64,000 nt of DNA from Myxococcus eversor (GTDB lineage Bacteria; Myxococcota; Myxococcia; Myxococcales; Myxococcaceae): contig NZ_JAAIXY010000006.1 in NCBI RefSeq assembly GCF_010894455.1, forward strand, positions 1-64,000, given 5' to 3'. Shown here one piece after another: positions 36,743-44,959 of this stretch. The notes under the pieces are model-generated. The model searched no databases. It worked only from the letters and a program-made list of their open reading frames with translations, and was not told the origin of the DNA. Every line of letters begins with the position of its first letter. Position 1 is the first letter of the stretch. The position numbers and the translations under genes were made by a program.

Positions 36743-37714
36743 TCAAACGTCCAGCGGCTCCGTGGTGCGCACCACCCGCATCCCCGCCCGCCGCAGCTCC
36801 TCGATGGCCTCATCGGCCAGTCGGGGGAAGTCCAACGAGGGCGGAAGCGGGTCCAGGGGCGGCGCCGGCACCGGGCTCATCGCATCCACCAGGATGTGCA
36901 CCCGCCCCATCTTCGAGGGGTCGGTCCGTTCGATGTGCTCCCGGAGGTCGCGCAGCGTGGACAGGACGCAGTGGGACTTGGCCTGACCGAAGACGTAGAG
37001 GCGATCAAACGTCATCAATCGCTCGAAGAGGCGCGTGTTGAATTCGCCCACACGCTGCCCCTTCACCTCCGTCACCTCGGGCATGAGCACGGAGTAGTTC
37101 TCCGTCAGCGGGTTCTCCCCCTTCATCTCGAAGTGGGTGGCGGTGTCCCGCGCCAGGGCGTGGAACACGCTCGCCTCGTAGAACGCCGGCACCAGCGCGT
37201 GGCTCAGCCCTCCGAGCAGCGCATGGTACGGCCAGATGGTGAGCACGTAGCGCGCCTGTGTCTCCAGGCGCTCGCAGTACTCCAGGCTCTCCTCCGGAAA
37301 GCGCGTGGCCCGCCACCGGCCCGAGCGGACATCCGCCGCGGTGACTTGCGTCATCGGCGCGGGGTGCTGCCCCCGCGCGTCCTTCCACCACGCGGGATGG
37401 AAGATCTGGAAGATGCGGTGGGTGTCGAGCGAGAACACCAGCTCCGTCACCCGGTCCAGGTGCGAGTAGAGCCAGCGCAGCGTGCGCTGGGTGTCCTCGA
37501 CGGCGCCGGGGACGAAGAGGCTGGCGCCGGGCGAGCAGAAGGCCACCTGCACGTCGATGCCGAAGGCGGCGATGCGCACCTTGTCCTCTCGCGCGGGGCG
37601 CAGGCCGTGCTGGGAGACGTAGCGCCGGGCCTCGTCGGCGACCTCGGCGGTGCGCTCCAGGTACAGCTGACCCGCGCGAGCGTCCTGGTGGAAGTCAGGG
37701 ATGGGCAGGGGCAT
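36743..37714 (-). CDS. Nicotinamidase-like cysteine hydrolase (isochorismatase superfamily)
   Basis: 323 residues. The nicotinamidase catalytic triad can be placed: Asp54 (AFGIDVQVAFC), Lys198 (FEMKGENPLTENYS) and Cys249 (FGQAKSHCVLST), plus the metal-site-like SLDTHRIFQIFHPAWW. It is longer than classical PncA (about 210 residues), with an N-terminal extension and an insertion. Its position 24 bases after the nicotinate phosphoribosyltransferase gene supports conversion of nicotinamide to nicotinate in NAD salvage. Confident for the superfamily, moderately so for the substrate. Confidence 0.75.
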   Translation of the reverse strand: MPLPIPDFHQDARAGQLYLERTAEVADEARRYVSQHGLRPAREDKVRIAAFGIDVQVAFCSPGASLFVPGAVEDTQRTLRWLYSHLDRVTELVFSLDTHRIFQIFHPAWWKDARGQHPAPMTQVTAADVRSGRWRATRFPEESLEYCERLETQARYVLTIWPYHALLGGLSHALVPAFYEASVFHALARDTATHFEMKGENPLTENYSVLMPEVTEVKGQRVGEFNTRLFERLMTFDRLYVFGQAKSHCVLSTLRDLREHIERTDPSKMGRVHILVDAMSPVPAPPLDPLPPSLDFPRLADEAIEELRRAGMRVVRTTEPLDV

Positions 37715-37738
37715 GCGGTCCTCCTGGGGTGATTCGGG

Positions 37739-39184
37739 TCAGCGGCTCTTGGGGAAGTGACGCCGCGTCAGCTCCTCGACGAGCGCCTTCGTGGCGGGAG
37801 TCTGGGCAATCCTCGCGGGCTCCGCGCTCGCTTCCAGCGCGCCGACGAGGGAGGGCGTCTCCGGCTCGGCCTCCATGAGCGGGAAGTATCCCTCCGGCGC
37901 CGGCTCGCCCTCCTGGCCCACCAGGCCGATGGGACCAGAGCCATGGCGACGGCGGAAGATGACGGGGGTGCCGGGGATGCTTTGCTTGCCCTCGGCCAGC
38001 TCGTTGCCGAACTTCATCACCGGCTGGGCTCCCGTCTGCGACAGCTTGTAGATGGCGGCCACCCTGTCCCGGGTGAAGGGGCAGTCCATGGTGCGCGCGA
38101 CGATGTGGCCGCCGTAGCCGTAGAACTGCGCGCTCGCGTCCCACTCCACCTGTCGCCGCAGCGCCTCGAACTCGCGCGTGGCCTCCGCATCCAGGCCGTC
38201 CTCGAGGATGTTGACGGGGCGGATGCCCATGTCACGCGCGCGTGTCACGGCGTAGAGGTACTGGAGCTTCTTGTTGCCGGAGTCGAAGCGGATGGAGTCG
38301 CCGGAGCCCGGGTCCTCGCGGATGAGCTGGAAGGCGGCGGGGATGCCCGAGGTGAGCGTGTCGAAGGTGTCCAGCAGGTAGCTGGAGCGCTGGGGACGGC
38401 GCTCGCGCATGGCGCGGAACGCGGCATCGTCCGAACCGAAGCGCTGGATGTGCTCATGCCCCATGGTGCCCACGGGCATCATCCCCAGGGAGCGCGCGCC
38501 CTCCACGTTGCTGGTGCGCGTGACGCCCACGTCCTTGCAGGCGCGCAGGGCGAGCTCGTGCTGCTCCAGACAGGTCGCCGCGCGCAGGCCCACCTCGAAG
38601 ATGCGCGCGGGGTCCTCGACGATGTCGATGAGCTCCTGGACGGTGGCGCGCACGCGCTGGGAATACCCCTCCGAGTCCACGGTGATGGGCACCGGCTTGA
38701 CGCCCACCGCGTCGAGCGTCTCCAGGGCGATGGTCTTCTGATCCTCGCAGGTGACGCGGGCGAGCGCGCGGGCCAGCACGTCCCGGTCCATCAGGGCCTG
38801 GGTGGCGACCTGGATGCGGAAGTTGAGCTGGAGCAGCAGCGGCTCCACCCAGGAGATGAGGGCGGAGGGACCGGTGAGGGTGAGGATGGGCTCGCGTGGG
38901 AAGAAGACCGAGCCGCGCGGAATGGCGCGGATGGAGAGCTTCTCCTTTCGGAGGATGGCCGCCTTGAAGCCCACGCCCATCTCGTAGTCGTAGCGCGCGA
39001 GAAAGTCGTAGTCCTCCGGCTTGGGCTCGGGGAGGAGCGCACGCACGTAGGCCGCGAGGTCCAGGGGCATGACCTGGAGGCCGCCCTTGCGGTGTGAGTA
39101 ATAGAACGTCTCCCGGCGCAACGGCCAGCCGGCCTCCGCCATGCTGAACTTGTAGCCATCCGTCGCGAGCAGCGAGGTCGCCAT
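37739..39184 (-). CDS. pncB: Nicotinate phosphoribosyltransferase
   Basis: Converts nicotinate and PRPP (with ATP) to nicotinate mononucleotide in NAD salvage. 481 residues. Recognisable: LLATDGYKFSMAEAGWPLRR at the N-terminus, EPILTLTGPSALISWVEPLL, GVTRTSNVEGARSLGMMPVG with GTMGHEH right after, and SIRFDSGNKKLQYLYAV. First gene of a two-gene unit with the nicotinamidase-like gene. Confidence 0.9.
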   Translation of the reverse strand: MATSLLATDGYKFSMAEAGWPLRRETFYYSHRKGGLQVMPLDLAAYVRALLPEPKPEDYDFLARYDYEMGVGFKAAILRKEKLSIRAIPRGSVFFPREPILTLTGPSALISWVEPLLLQLNFRIQVATQALMDRDVLARALARVTCEDQKTIALETLDAVGVKPVPITVDSEGYSQRVRATVQELIDIVEDPARIFEVGLRAATCLEQHELALRACKDVGVTRTSNVEGARSLGMMPVGTMGHEHIQRFGSDDAAFRAMRERRPQRSSYLLDTFDTLTSGIPAAFQLIREDPGSGDSIRFDSGNKKLQYLYAVTRARDMGIRPVNILEDGLDAEATREFEALRRQVEWDASAQFYGYGGHIVARTMDCPFTRDRVAAIYKLSQTGAQPVMKFGNELAEGKQSIPGTPVIFRRRHGSGPIGLVGQEGEPAPEGYFPLMEAEPETPSLVGALEASAEPARIAQTPATKALVEELTRRHFPKSR

Positions 39185-39297
39185 CCTGGGTGCCTTCCTC
39201 CGGTGTTTGTTGAGACTACGCGCGGCATGATGGGTTTCCTACCCTTCTGGCTCGCTTTCCCAGGCATGCCTTGTCGACGCGATTAAAAGGGGAGGCC

Positions 39298-40731
39298 ATG
39301 TCGCCGGCCCCCTCCCGACGCCTGCTTCCCGCGCTCGCCGCCAGTGTGGCCGTGCACGGATTGCTGTGGCTGCTCGTCGATGGACTGCCTCGTGCTCCGC
39401 GCCCGCCCGTGCCGCCTGCCCGCCCCGCCACGCTGCAATGGGTGGAGGTGACCTCGGTGGCGCCCGAGCGCGCCCGTCGGGACGGCCCGATGCCCAGGTC
39501 TGGGAGCGACACGAAGCCGTCAGCGCCCCGGCCATCCGGCGAAGCACGGGCCGACGCATCGCCTGGCCCGAGCAAGCCCCCACCGGGCAGCCCCGTGGCG
39601 GACAAGGACTCCGCGGCCAGCACCGCGAAGGAGCACAAGCCGAGTCCCGAGGATGCGTCGGCTCCGCCCGAGCCCGCGCTCGAGGCGCCGCCCTCTCGTG
39701 AAGAGGCAGCCCCCTCCGGAGCGCCACGAGCAGGGCCGCGTCCACCCGACAGCCCGCTGGCCATGGCCGATACCTCCGCCGTCACGGAGCGCGCACGCGT
39801 GAGCGACCTTCCTCGCGCGACTCCGGGCCTGGCCGAAGATGTCCCGCGAGCGGTCTCCTCCGCGGTGCTCACGGACTTCGCGCGCGCCCCCGAGGCCGTG
39901 GCGCGAGCCCCGGACACCGCGCGCCTCACGGAGTCTCCCGGTTCGGGATTGCTCCTGGCCACACGGACCCAGGCGTTGCCGATGCGCCGCGCAGACACCA
40001 CCCCGGCACCGGACGTCGGCATCCGCGACGCACGCAAGTCCCCCACTGCCCAGGCACTCGTCGAGGACCTCGTCTCGGAGAGCGTGGGACGCGGCAGGGT
40101 GGACCGGGGGCTCGTGCATCCCTACTTCAGCCAGCTCGGCAAGAAGCTCGTGGCCGTCTGGGACGCGGACCGCTCCGTGAAGGAGCATGGCCTCCAGGGC
40201 TACTTCGACATGGGCATGGAGCGCAGCCGCGCCTACGGCCGAGCCTGGAGCGAGCGCGCCGCGAACTACGGCTCCTCGGGCGCGTTCGTCGCGAACAACC
40301 AACCCCTGGACGACAAGCGCCGCCCGGTCAGCACCGTGGGAGACCCGGCCCTGCGCATGCGCAGCGAGCTGCGCGAGAAGATGCGCGAGGGCTTCCGCTC
40401 CACGCGCCGAGCCCTCATCCGCGTCGTCCAGGACAACCACGGACGCCTGCTCGACGTCGTGCTCGTGCAGCCCAGCCACCAACCCGAGGTCGACCAGGAG
40501 GCCGTGAAGGACGTGCGCGCCGCCGCGGAGAAGCTCCCTCCCCCACCCGCCGAAGCCGTGGGGAGCCGCGAGCGGCTCGTCAGCCTCTGGGAGTTCGAGC
40601 TGATCATCTCCATCAGCCCGCCCATCCCCACCTTCACCTTCGAATTCGACGAGGCCCTCGGCTTCATCGACACCCGGCTGCCCCTGGACAAGCGCATCTA
40701 CAAGCGCGTGCGCCTCGTCGAGCTTCGCTAG
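39298..40731 (+). CDS. TonB-like energy transducer protein
   Basis: 477 residues from ATG 39298, which has AAAAGGGGAGG just before it. One N-terminal helix (LLPALAASVAVHGLLWLLV), a long Pro/Ala/Ser/Arg-rich periplasmic stretch (about 35-230) and a C-terminal TonB-type domain (about 350-450, RRALIRVVQDNHGRLLDVVLVQPS). TonB proteins couple the ExbBD proton motor to outer-membrane receptors. No exbBD or receptor genes are adjacent. The domain order is convincing; the partner is unknown. Confidence 0.65.
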   Translation: MSPAPSRRLLPALAASVAVHGLLWLLVDGLPRAPRPPVPPARPATLQWVEVTSVAPERARRDGPMPRSGSDTKPSAPRPSGEARADASPGPSKPPPGSPVADKDSAASTAKEHKPSPEDASAPPEPALEAPPSREEAAPSGAPRAGPRPPDSPLAMADTSAVTERARVSDLPRATPGLAEDVPRAVSSAVLTDFARAPEAVARAPDTARLTESPGSGLLLATRTQALPMRRADTTPAPDVGIRDARKSPTAQALVEDLVSESVGRGRVDRGLVHPYFSQLGKKLVAVWDADRSVKEHGLQGYFDMGMERSRAYGRAWSERAANYGSSGAFVANNQPLDDKRRPVSTVGDPALRMRSELREKMREGFRSTRRALIRVVQDNHGRLLDVVLVQPSHQPEVDQEAVKDVRAAAEKLPPPPAEAVGSRERLVSLWEFELIISISPPIPTFTFEFDEALGFIDTRLPLDKRIYKRVRLVELR

Positions 40732-40743
40732 CGCTTCGCCACG

Positions 40744-41256
40744 CTAGAGGCAGTCCACCAGCCCGTCGTAGAGCGTCTTCCGCGTCCCCGGCAACGTGGC
40801 GTAGAGCGGCTCCGGCCCCGCGAGCGCCGTCAACAACGCCGCCATCGTGGTGCCGCGCGCCAGCGGGCTCTTGCAGGCCCATGTCCGCGTCTGCGTGGTG
40901 ATGACACCCGTGCGCGAATCAATGTCCTCGGCGCTCCCGCCGAACACCCAGAGACACTGGCCGACGACACCCGTCCGAGTCTCCACCGAGCAGCGGAAGA
41001 CGATGGACTCGATGTTGGCGTAGTCCCCCTCGCAGAACGTGTCGCCACAGATGTCGTCGAAGTTCTGCTTCAAGTGGCCGCGCAGCTCGAACCACGCCTG
41101 GAACTCCGCCTCCGACTGGAAGGAGCTCACCGCATCGACATACGACTTCGGCCGCCGCTCCAGGGGCCGCGAGGACACCCCTTCCTGGGGCACCTCCGCC
41201 CCAGCGAGCGACGACATCCCCAGCATCGACAGCACCCACCATGAACGCATGCTCAT
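40744..41256 (-). CDS. Secreted hypothetical protein
   Basis: 170 residues from ATG 41256 (MSMRSWWVLSMLGMSSLAGA, signal peptide), preceded by GGGGGAGG. The mature part has six Cys (DDICGDTFCEGD, FRCSV, GQCLW, WACK and the last VDCL), pointing to a disulfide-stabilised exported protein. No family recognised. Its stop is 12 bases from the stop of the convergent TonB-like gene. Confidence 0.55.
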   Translation of the reverse strand: MSMRSWWVLSMLGMSSLAGAEVPQEGVSSRPLERRPKSYVDAVSSFQSEAEFQAWFELRGHLKQNFDDICGDTFCEGDYANIESIVFRCSVETRTGVVGQCLWVFGGSAEDIDSRTGVITTQTRTWACKSPLARGTTMAALLTALAGPEPLYATLPGTRKTLYDGLVDCL

Positions 41257-41378
41257 CCCGACGGACCTCCCCCTGGAACAATCAGGTGACTCGGGCTTAA
41301 CTCGTTTTTCACGAAACACTGTCTTCACAAATAATCCGGGATGACATTGAGTGTCCGCCTCTTGAAAGGCAGGCCCGC

Positions 41379-42449
41379 GTGGCGACCCTCCTCCGTCGTG
41401 TTTCCGATGTCCTCGTCCTCGCTGTCGTCGCGTTGACCTTCGCGTTGCTGCCGGGCTGCGGCGAGGGCGCCTCGGAAGACGACCCGTTCGGAGAGGCGCA
41501 GCGGGCGCTGCTCAACGGCGTGGGCTCCACGGCGGCGCGCGCGGCCCTGACGAAGCGGTGGGCGCCCATCCACTACCAGGACGTGGATGTGACGGGCTCG
41601 CACTCGCTCAGCGGCAAGTCCGACTTCCTCACCCGCGTGGACTTCGACGGCGACTGGAGCGGGACGAACAACTGGGACAACACCGGCTCACGCGTGCTGT
41701 CCGCGCACGCGTATCAGTCCGTGGTGGAGACCAGCACGCACTGGTACCTGCTCTACACGTTCTTCCACCCGCGTGACTGGTCCGACAGCATCTTCGACAC
41801 CGAGCACGAGAACGACGGCGAGGGCGTGCTGCTCGTCGTCCAGCGCGATGGCAGCGAGTACGGCTCGCTCGTGGGCGCGGTGACGGTGGCGCACAAGGAC
41901 TTCTTCTCCTTCGTTCCCTCGGGCAGCCCGCTCGGCTCGGGCTCGGAGTCGCTCGACGGCACGCTGTCGCTGGCGTCGTTCGAGGGACAGCTCCACCCCA
42001 TCACCGCGCAGGAGGCCAAGGGCCATGGCCTCAAGGCGTGGCCCGCGTACGACATCGTCGGTGACGGCGTGAAGTACTTCCCGTCCCTCTCGCTCGCCGA
42101 GCAGCCCTCGTCCGCCACGGACTCCGACGTGCGCTACAAGCTGGTGGACATCTACGGCGCGGAGGGCCTCTGGCCGAGGCGCGAGCTCACCACGCTGTTC
42201 TCCTCGTACGGGACGTTCCGGGGAGACACCAGCGGCGGCTGCGGACTCGTCGCGGGCAACTGCGGCACGAACTCCGCCAACGCGCCCTGGGGCTGGGATG
42301 ACCAGAACGACGGCCCCATCCTCCGAGGCGAAATCGCGAACGACCCGGCGAAGCTCGCGGCCTACTACTTCAGCCCGTCGTCGCAGTTCTCGACGACGTA
42401 CACCTTCAACCCGTTCAAGGGCATCGGCACGGACCCGAACCAGCCCTGA
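41379..42449 (+). CDS. Exported lipoprotein of unknown function
   Basis: 356 residues from GTG 41379. Lipoprotein signal LVLAVVALTFALLPGC, then a globular domain with KRWAPIHYQDVDVTGSHSL, HWYLLYTFFHPRDWSD, FDTEHENDGEGVLLVVQRDG and KYFPSLSLAEQPSS. The 'WAPIHYQ' and 'HENDGEG' words recall the Vps62/DUF946-type fold of surface proteins, a weak resemblance. Divergent from the secreted protein at 41256 with a short AT-rich spacer (41329-41345). Confidence 0.55.
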   Translation: MATLLRRVSDVLVLAVVALTFALLPGCGEGASEDDPFGEAQRALLNGVGSTAARAALTKRWAPIHYQDVDVTGSHSLSGKSDFLTRVDFDGDWSGTNNWDNTGSRVLSAHAYQSVVETSTHWYLLYTFFHPRDWSDSIFDTEHENDGEGVLLVVQRDGSEYGSLVGAVTVAHKDFFSFVPSGSPLGSGSESLDGTLSLASFEGQLHPITAQEAKGHGLKAWPAYDIVGDGVKYFPSLSLAEQPSSATDSDVRYKLVDIYGAEGLWPRRELTTLFSSYGTFRGDTSGGCGLVAGNCGTNSANAPWGWDDQNDGPILRGEIANDPAKLAAYYFSPSSQFSTTYTFNPFKGIGTDPNQP

Positions 42450-42467
42450 GCAGCGACGCCTGAAGAC

Positions 42468-42495
42468 GCGGAGCGGGACTCACTCCCGCTTCCGC
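42468..42495. terminator. Hairpin between convergent genes
   Basis: GCGGAGCGGGA pairs with TCCCGCTTCCGC (one bulged T) around a small loop, located between the lipoprotein stop and the ppa stop. It could terminate transcription from both sides. Confidence 0.4.
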
Positions 42496-42510
42496 GCGAG
42501 GCTTGAAGCA

Positions 42511-43200
42511 TCAGGACGCGCGCGACTTCCGAGCAGGGCGCCGGGTGCGGGTGCGCACGGGCGTCGAGGAGGCCTGCCCATAGACGCGGTCGTAGTCCTT
42601 CATGCTGCGGCGGATGACCTCCATCGCCTCCGGCCTGTCGTAGACCTCCGCGATTTCGACGCTGCGCTTTCCCTCACCGGGAATCTGCTTGTAGGTGAGG
42701 AAGTAGTGCTTGAGGCGGTCCAACAGCGGACGCGGGAGCTGGGCGATGTGCTGCAGCTCTCCGTAGACGAGGTCGGACTCGAGCACCGCGATGATTTTGT
42801 CGTCCGCCTCGTTGCCGTCGATCATCCGGAAGCCGCCGATGGGCACCGCGCGCACCAGGAGGTTGCCGTTGCTGACGACCTTCTCCGTCAGCACGCAGAC
42901 GTCGATGGGATCTCGGTCGCCCTGGATGTTCTTCACACCCGTGCGCTCGGCGCAGCGCTTCGCCACCAGCTCGTCGCAGTACGTCTGGGGAATGAAGCCG
43001 TACAGCGTCGGGCACTGGCTGCTGAACCGCTGCGGCCGGTCCAACTTGAGGATGCCCGACTCCTTGTCCAGCTCGTACTTCACCGCGTCCGTGGGGACGA
43101 TTTCGATATAGGCGGTGACGATTTCAGGAGACTCGTTCCCAGGGGTGATTCCATGCCAGGGATGAGCCGCGAACGACTTCTGAGGTGCTGACTTCTTCAT
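42511..43200 (-). CDS. ppa: Inorganic pyrophosphatase (family I)
   Basis: Hydrolyses pyrophosphate. 229 residues from ATG 43200, which overlaps the plsC stop. The active-site motif GDRDPIDVCVLTE (DxDPxD) and metal/substrate residues around KYELDKESGILKLDR, GFIPQTYC and GNEADDKIIAV are present. An additional basic C-terminal tail (RTRTRRPARKSRAS) is unlike E. coli Ppa. Last gene of the epmA-plsC-ppa unit. Confidence 0.9.
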   Translation of the reverse strand: MKKSAPQKSFAAHPWHGITPGNESPEIVTAYIEIVPTDAVKYELDKESGILKLDRPQRFSSQCPTLYGFIPQTYCDELVAKRCAERTGVKNIQGDRDPIDVCVLTEKVVSNGNLLVRAVPIGGFRMIDGNEADDKIIAVLESDLVYGELQHIAQLPRPLLDRLKHYFLTYKQIPGEGKRSVEIAEVYDRPEAMEVIRRSMKDYDRVYGQASSTPVRTRTRRPARKSRAS

Positions 43201-43940
43201 GTGGGCACGTCTCCCGAGCGCCTGCACGCCTCGGAGTAGAGTTGCGCGACCGCGTCCTCCAGCTCGCGCGTGAGGTCATCGCGGTCTTCAATCGTCAGGC
43301 CCTGCGTGGGGATGGGCTCGCCCACCACCAGCGACACGCGCTGGCCCCACCGCACCGCCCGTCCTCCCTTGGGAAGGATGAGCCGCGTCCCCGACACCGC
43401 CAGGGGCACCACCGGCACGCCTGCCTGGATGGCGAGCGTCGCGGCCCCCTTCTTGAACGGCCGCAGCCGCCCGTCCTCGCTGCGCGTGCCCTCGGCATAG
43501 AACAGCACGCTCACCCGCTCGCGCAGCGCCGTCACCGCCTCCTCCAGCCGGGCCCGGTCCTCGCTGCCGCCGCTGCGAGCCACGGGGATGTTGCCCGCCC
43601 GCCGCAGCGCCGCGCCGAACACCGGAATCTTGAACAGCTCCGCCTTCGCCACGAAGCGCGTGTGCGTCTCCACGTACGCCATGGCCAGCGGCGCGTCGTA
43701 GTGCGACTGGTGGTTGCACACGAAGACGACGTGGCCCTCCGTGGGAATGTGCTCCAGCCCCACCGCCTCGTGACGCACGCCCGCCGACGCCAGCACGCCT
43801 CGCGCCCAGAGCCTCAGGGCCTTGTCCGCCTCCCCGTGCGCGCCACCCACGGACAACGCGGAGATGACCGAGGAGAACACCCCCGTCAGGCCCACTGCTG
43901 AAACACCCGCGAACGCTGTCCGGACGATGTCTCGAATCAC
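43197..43940 (-). CDS. plsC: 1-acyl-sn-glycerol-3-phosphate acyltransferase (PlsC family)
   Basis: 247 residues. The HX4D catalytic motif appears as NHQSHYD, followed by KAELFKIPVFGAALRRAGNI, the EGTRS box (FYAEGTRSEDGRLRPFKKG) and PVVPLAVSGTR. Acylates lysophosphatidate in phospholipid synthesis. An N-terminal hydrophobic stretch anchors it in the membrane. Overlaps epmA upstream and ppa downstream by four bases each. Confidence 0.88.
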   Translation of the reverse strand: MIRDIVRTAFAGVSAVGLTGVFSSVISALSVGGAHGEADKALRLWARGVLASAGVRHEAVGLEHIPTEGHVVFVCNHQSHYDAPLAMAYVETHTRFVAKAELFKIPVFGAALRRAGNIPVARSGGSEDRARLEEAVTALRERVSVLFYAEGTRSEDGRLRPFKKGAATLAIQAGVPVVPLAVSGTRLILPKGGRAVRWGQRVSLVVGEPIPTQGLTIEDRDDLTRELEDAVAQLYSEACRRSGDVPT

Positions 43941-44941
43941 ACGAACTCGTGGGCGGGGAACAGGAGCACGTCCGAGATGCGCTGGACCCCGAGCAGCAGC
44001 ATCAGGATTCTGTCGAGCCCCACGGCGATACCCGCCGAGGGCGGCATTCGACCTACTGCGTCAAGGAACCGCTCGTCCAGAGGATACACGGAACGCCCCA
44101 GCTTGCGCCTGAGGTCCTGTTCTTCCACCAACCTCGCCCGCTGCTCGGCCGCGTCCGTCAGCTCGGAGAACCCGTTCGCCAGCTCCAGGCCCTTCGCGTA
44201 CAGCTCCACCCGCTCCGCCACGGCGGAATCCCCGGGCTTCAAGCGAGAGAGCGCCGCCATGGACGCCGGGTATTCGATGAGGAACGTGGGCCGCTCGTGG
44301 CCCAGGCCCGTTTCCACCCGCTGCAGGAAGAGGTGGAAGAAGACGTCGTCGAAGCTCTCCGCGTCGCCCGTCCGGACGCCCGCGGCCTCGGCGGCGCGCT
44401 TGAGCGAGGGCCCATCCGAGTGCACGCGGATATCCACGCCCGTCGCCTTGAACACGGCGTCGCGCACCGTGAGGCGCTCATACGGAGTGCGCGTGAAGAA
44501 GGCCGGGTCGGCGCCGGGCTCACCCTCCGTGGCGGAGCGCCCGGCCTCCGCGAGCGCGCCCTCCAAGTCGCTCATGATGGCGTGGTAGTCCGCCTGGGGC
44601 CGGTAGAACTCCAGCATCGTGAATTCCGGATTGTGCGTGGCGGTGACTTCGCCGTTCCGGAACACCTTGCAGAGCTGGAAGAGGGGCCCCGCCCCGTCGG
44701 CGAGCAGTCGCTTCATCGCGTACTCGGGGCTGGTGTGCAGATAGAGGGTGCGAGCGGTGCCGACGTCCGTCTCGGGGATGAAGCCCGCCTCGAAGGCGTT
44801 GATGTGCGGCTCCATTCCGGGCGTGGGGATGAGCAGGGGCGTCTCCACCTCCAGATACCCCTCGGCGACGAAGAAACGTCGAAGGGCGGAGTAGAGGGCC
44901 TGTCGTCCCCGGGCGGCCCGCCATTGAGAAAGATTGGGCAT
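43937..44941 (-). CDS. epmA: EF-P lysine lysyltransferase EpmA (PoxA/GenX)
   Basis: A lysyl-tRNA-synthetase-like protein without the anticodon-binding domain (334 residues). Class II motifs: ETPLLIPTPGMEPHINAF, FRNGEVTATHNPEFTMLEFY (motif 2) and AGIAVGLDRILMLLLG (motif 3). EpmA attaches beta-lysine to elongation factor P, needed at polyproline stretches. Neither efp nor epmB lies in the window. First gene of the unit; divergent from the peptidase gene with 18 bases between starts. Confidence 0.9.
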   Translation of the reverse strand: MPNLSQWRAARGRQALYSALRRFFVAEGYLEVETPLLIPTPGMEPHINAFEAGFIPETDVGTARTLYLHTSPEYAMKRLLADGAGPLFQLCKVFRNGEVTATHNPEFTMLEFYRPQADYHAIMSDLEGALAEAGRSATEGEPGADPAFFTRTPYERLTVRDAVFKATGVDIRVHSDGPSLKRAAEAAGVRTGDAESFDDVFFHLFLQRVETGLGHERPTFLIEYPASMAALSRLKPGDSAVAERVELYAKGLELANGFSELTDAAEQRARLVEEQDLRRKLGRSVYPLDERFLDAVGRMPPSAGIAVGLDRILMLLLGVQRISDVLLFPAHEFV

Positions 44942-44959
44942 GGGCAAGGCGGAAGTAAC

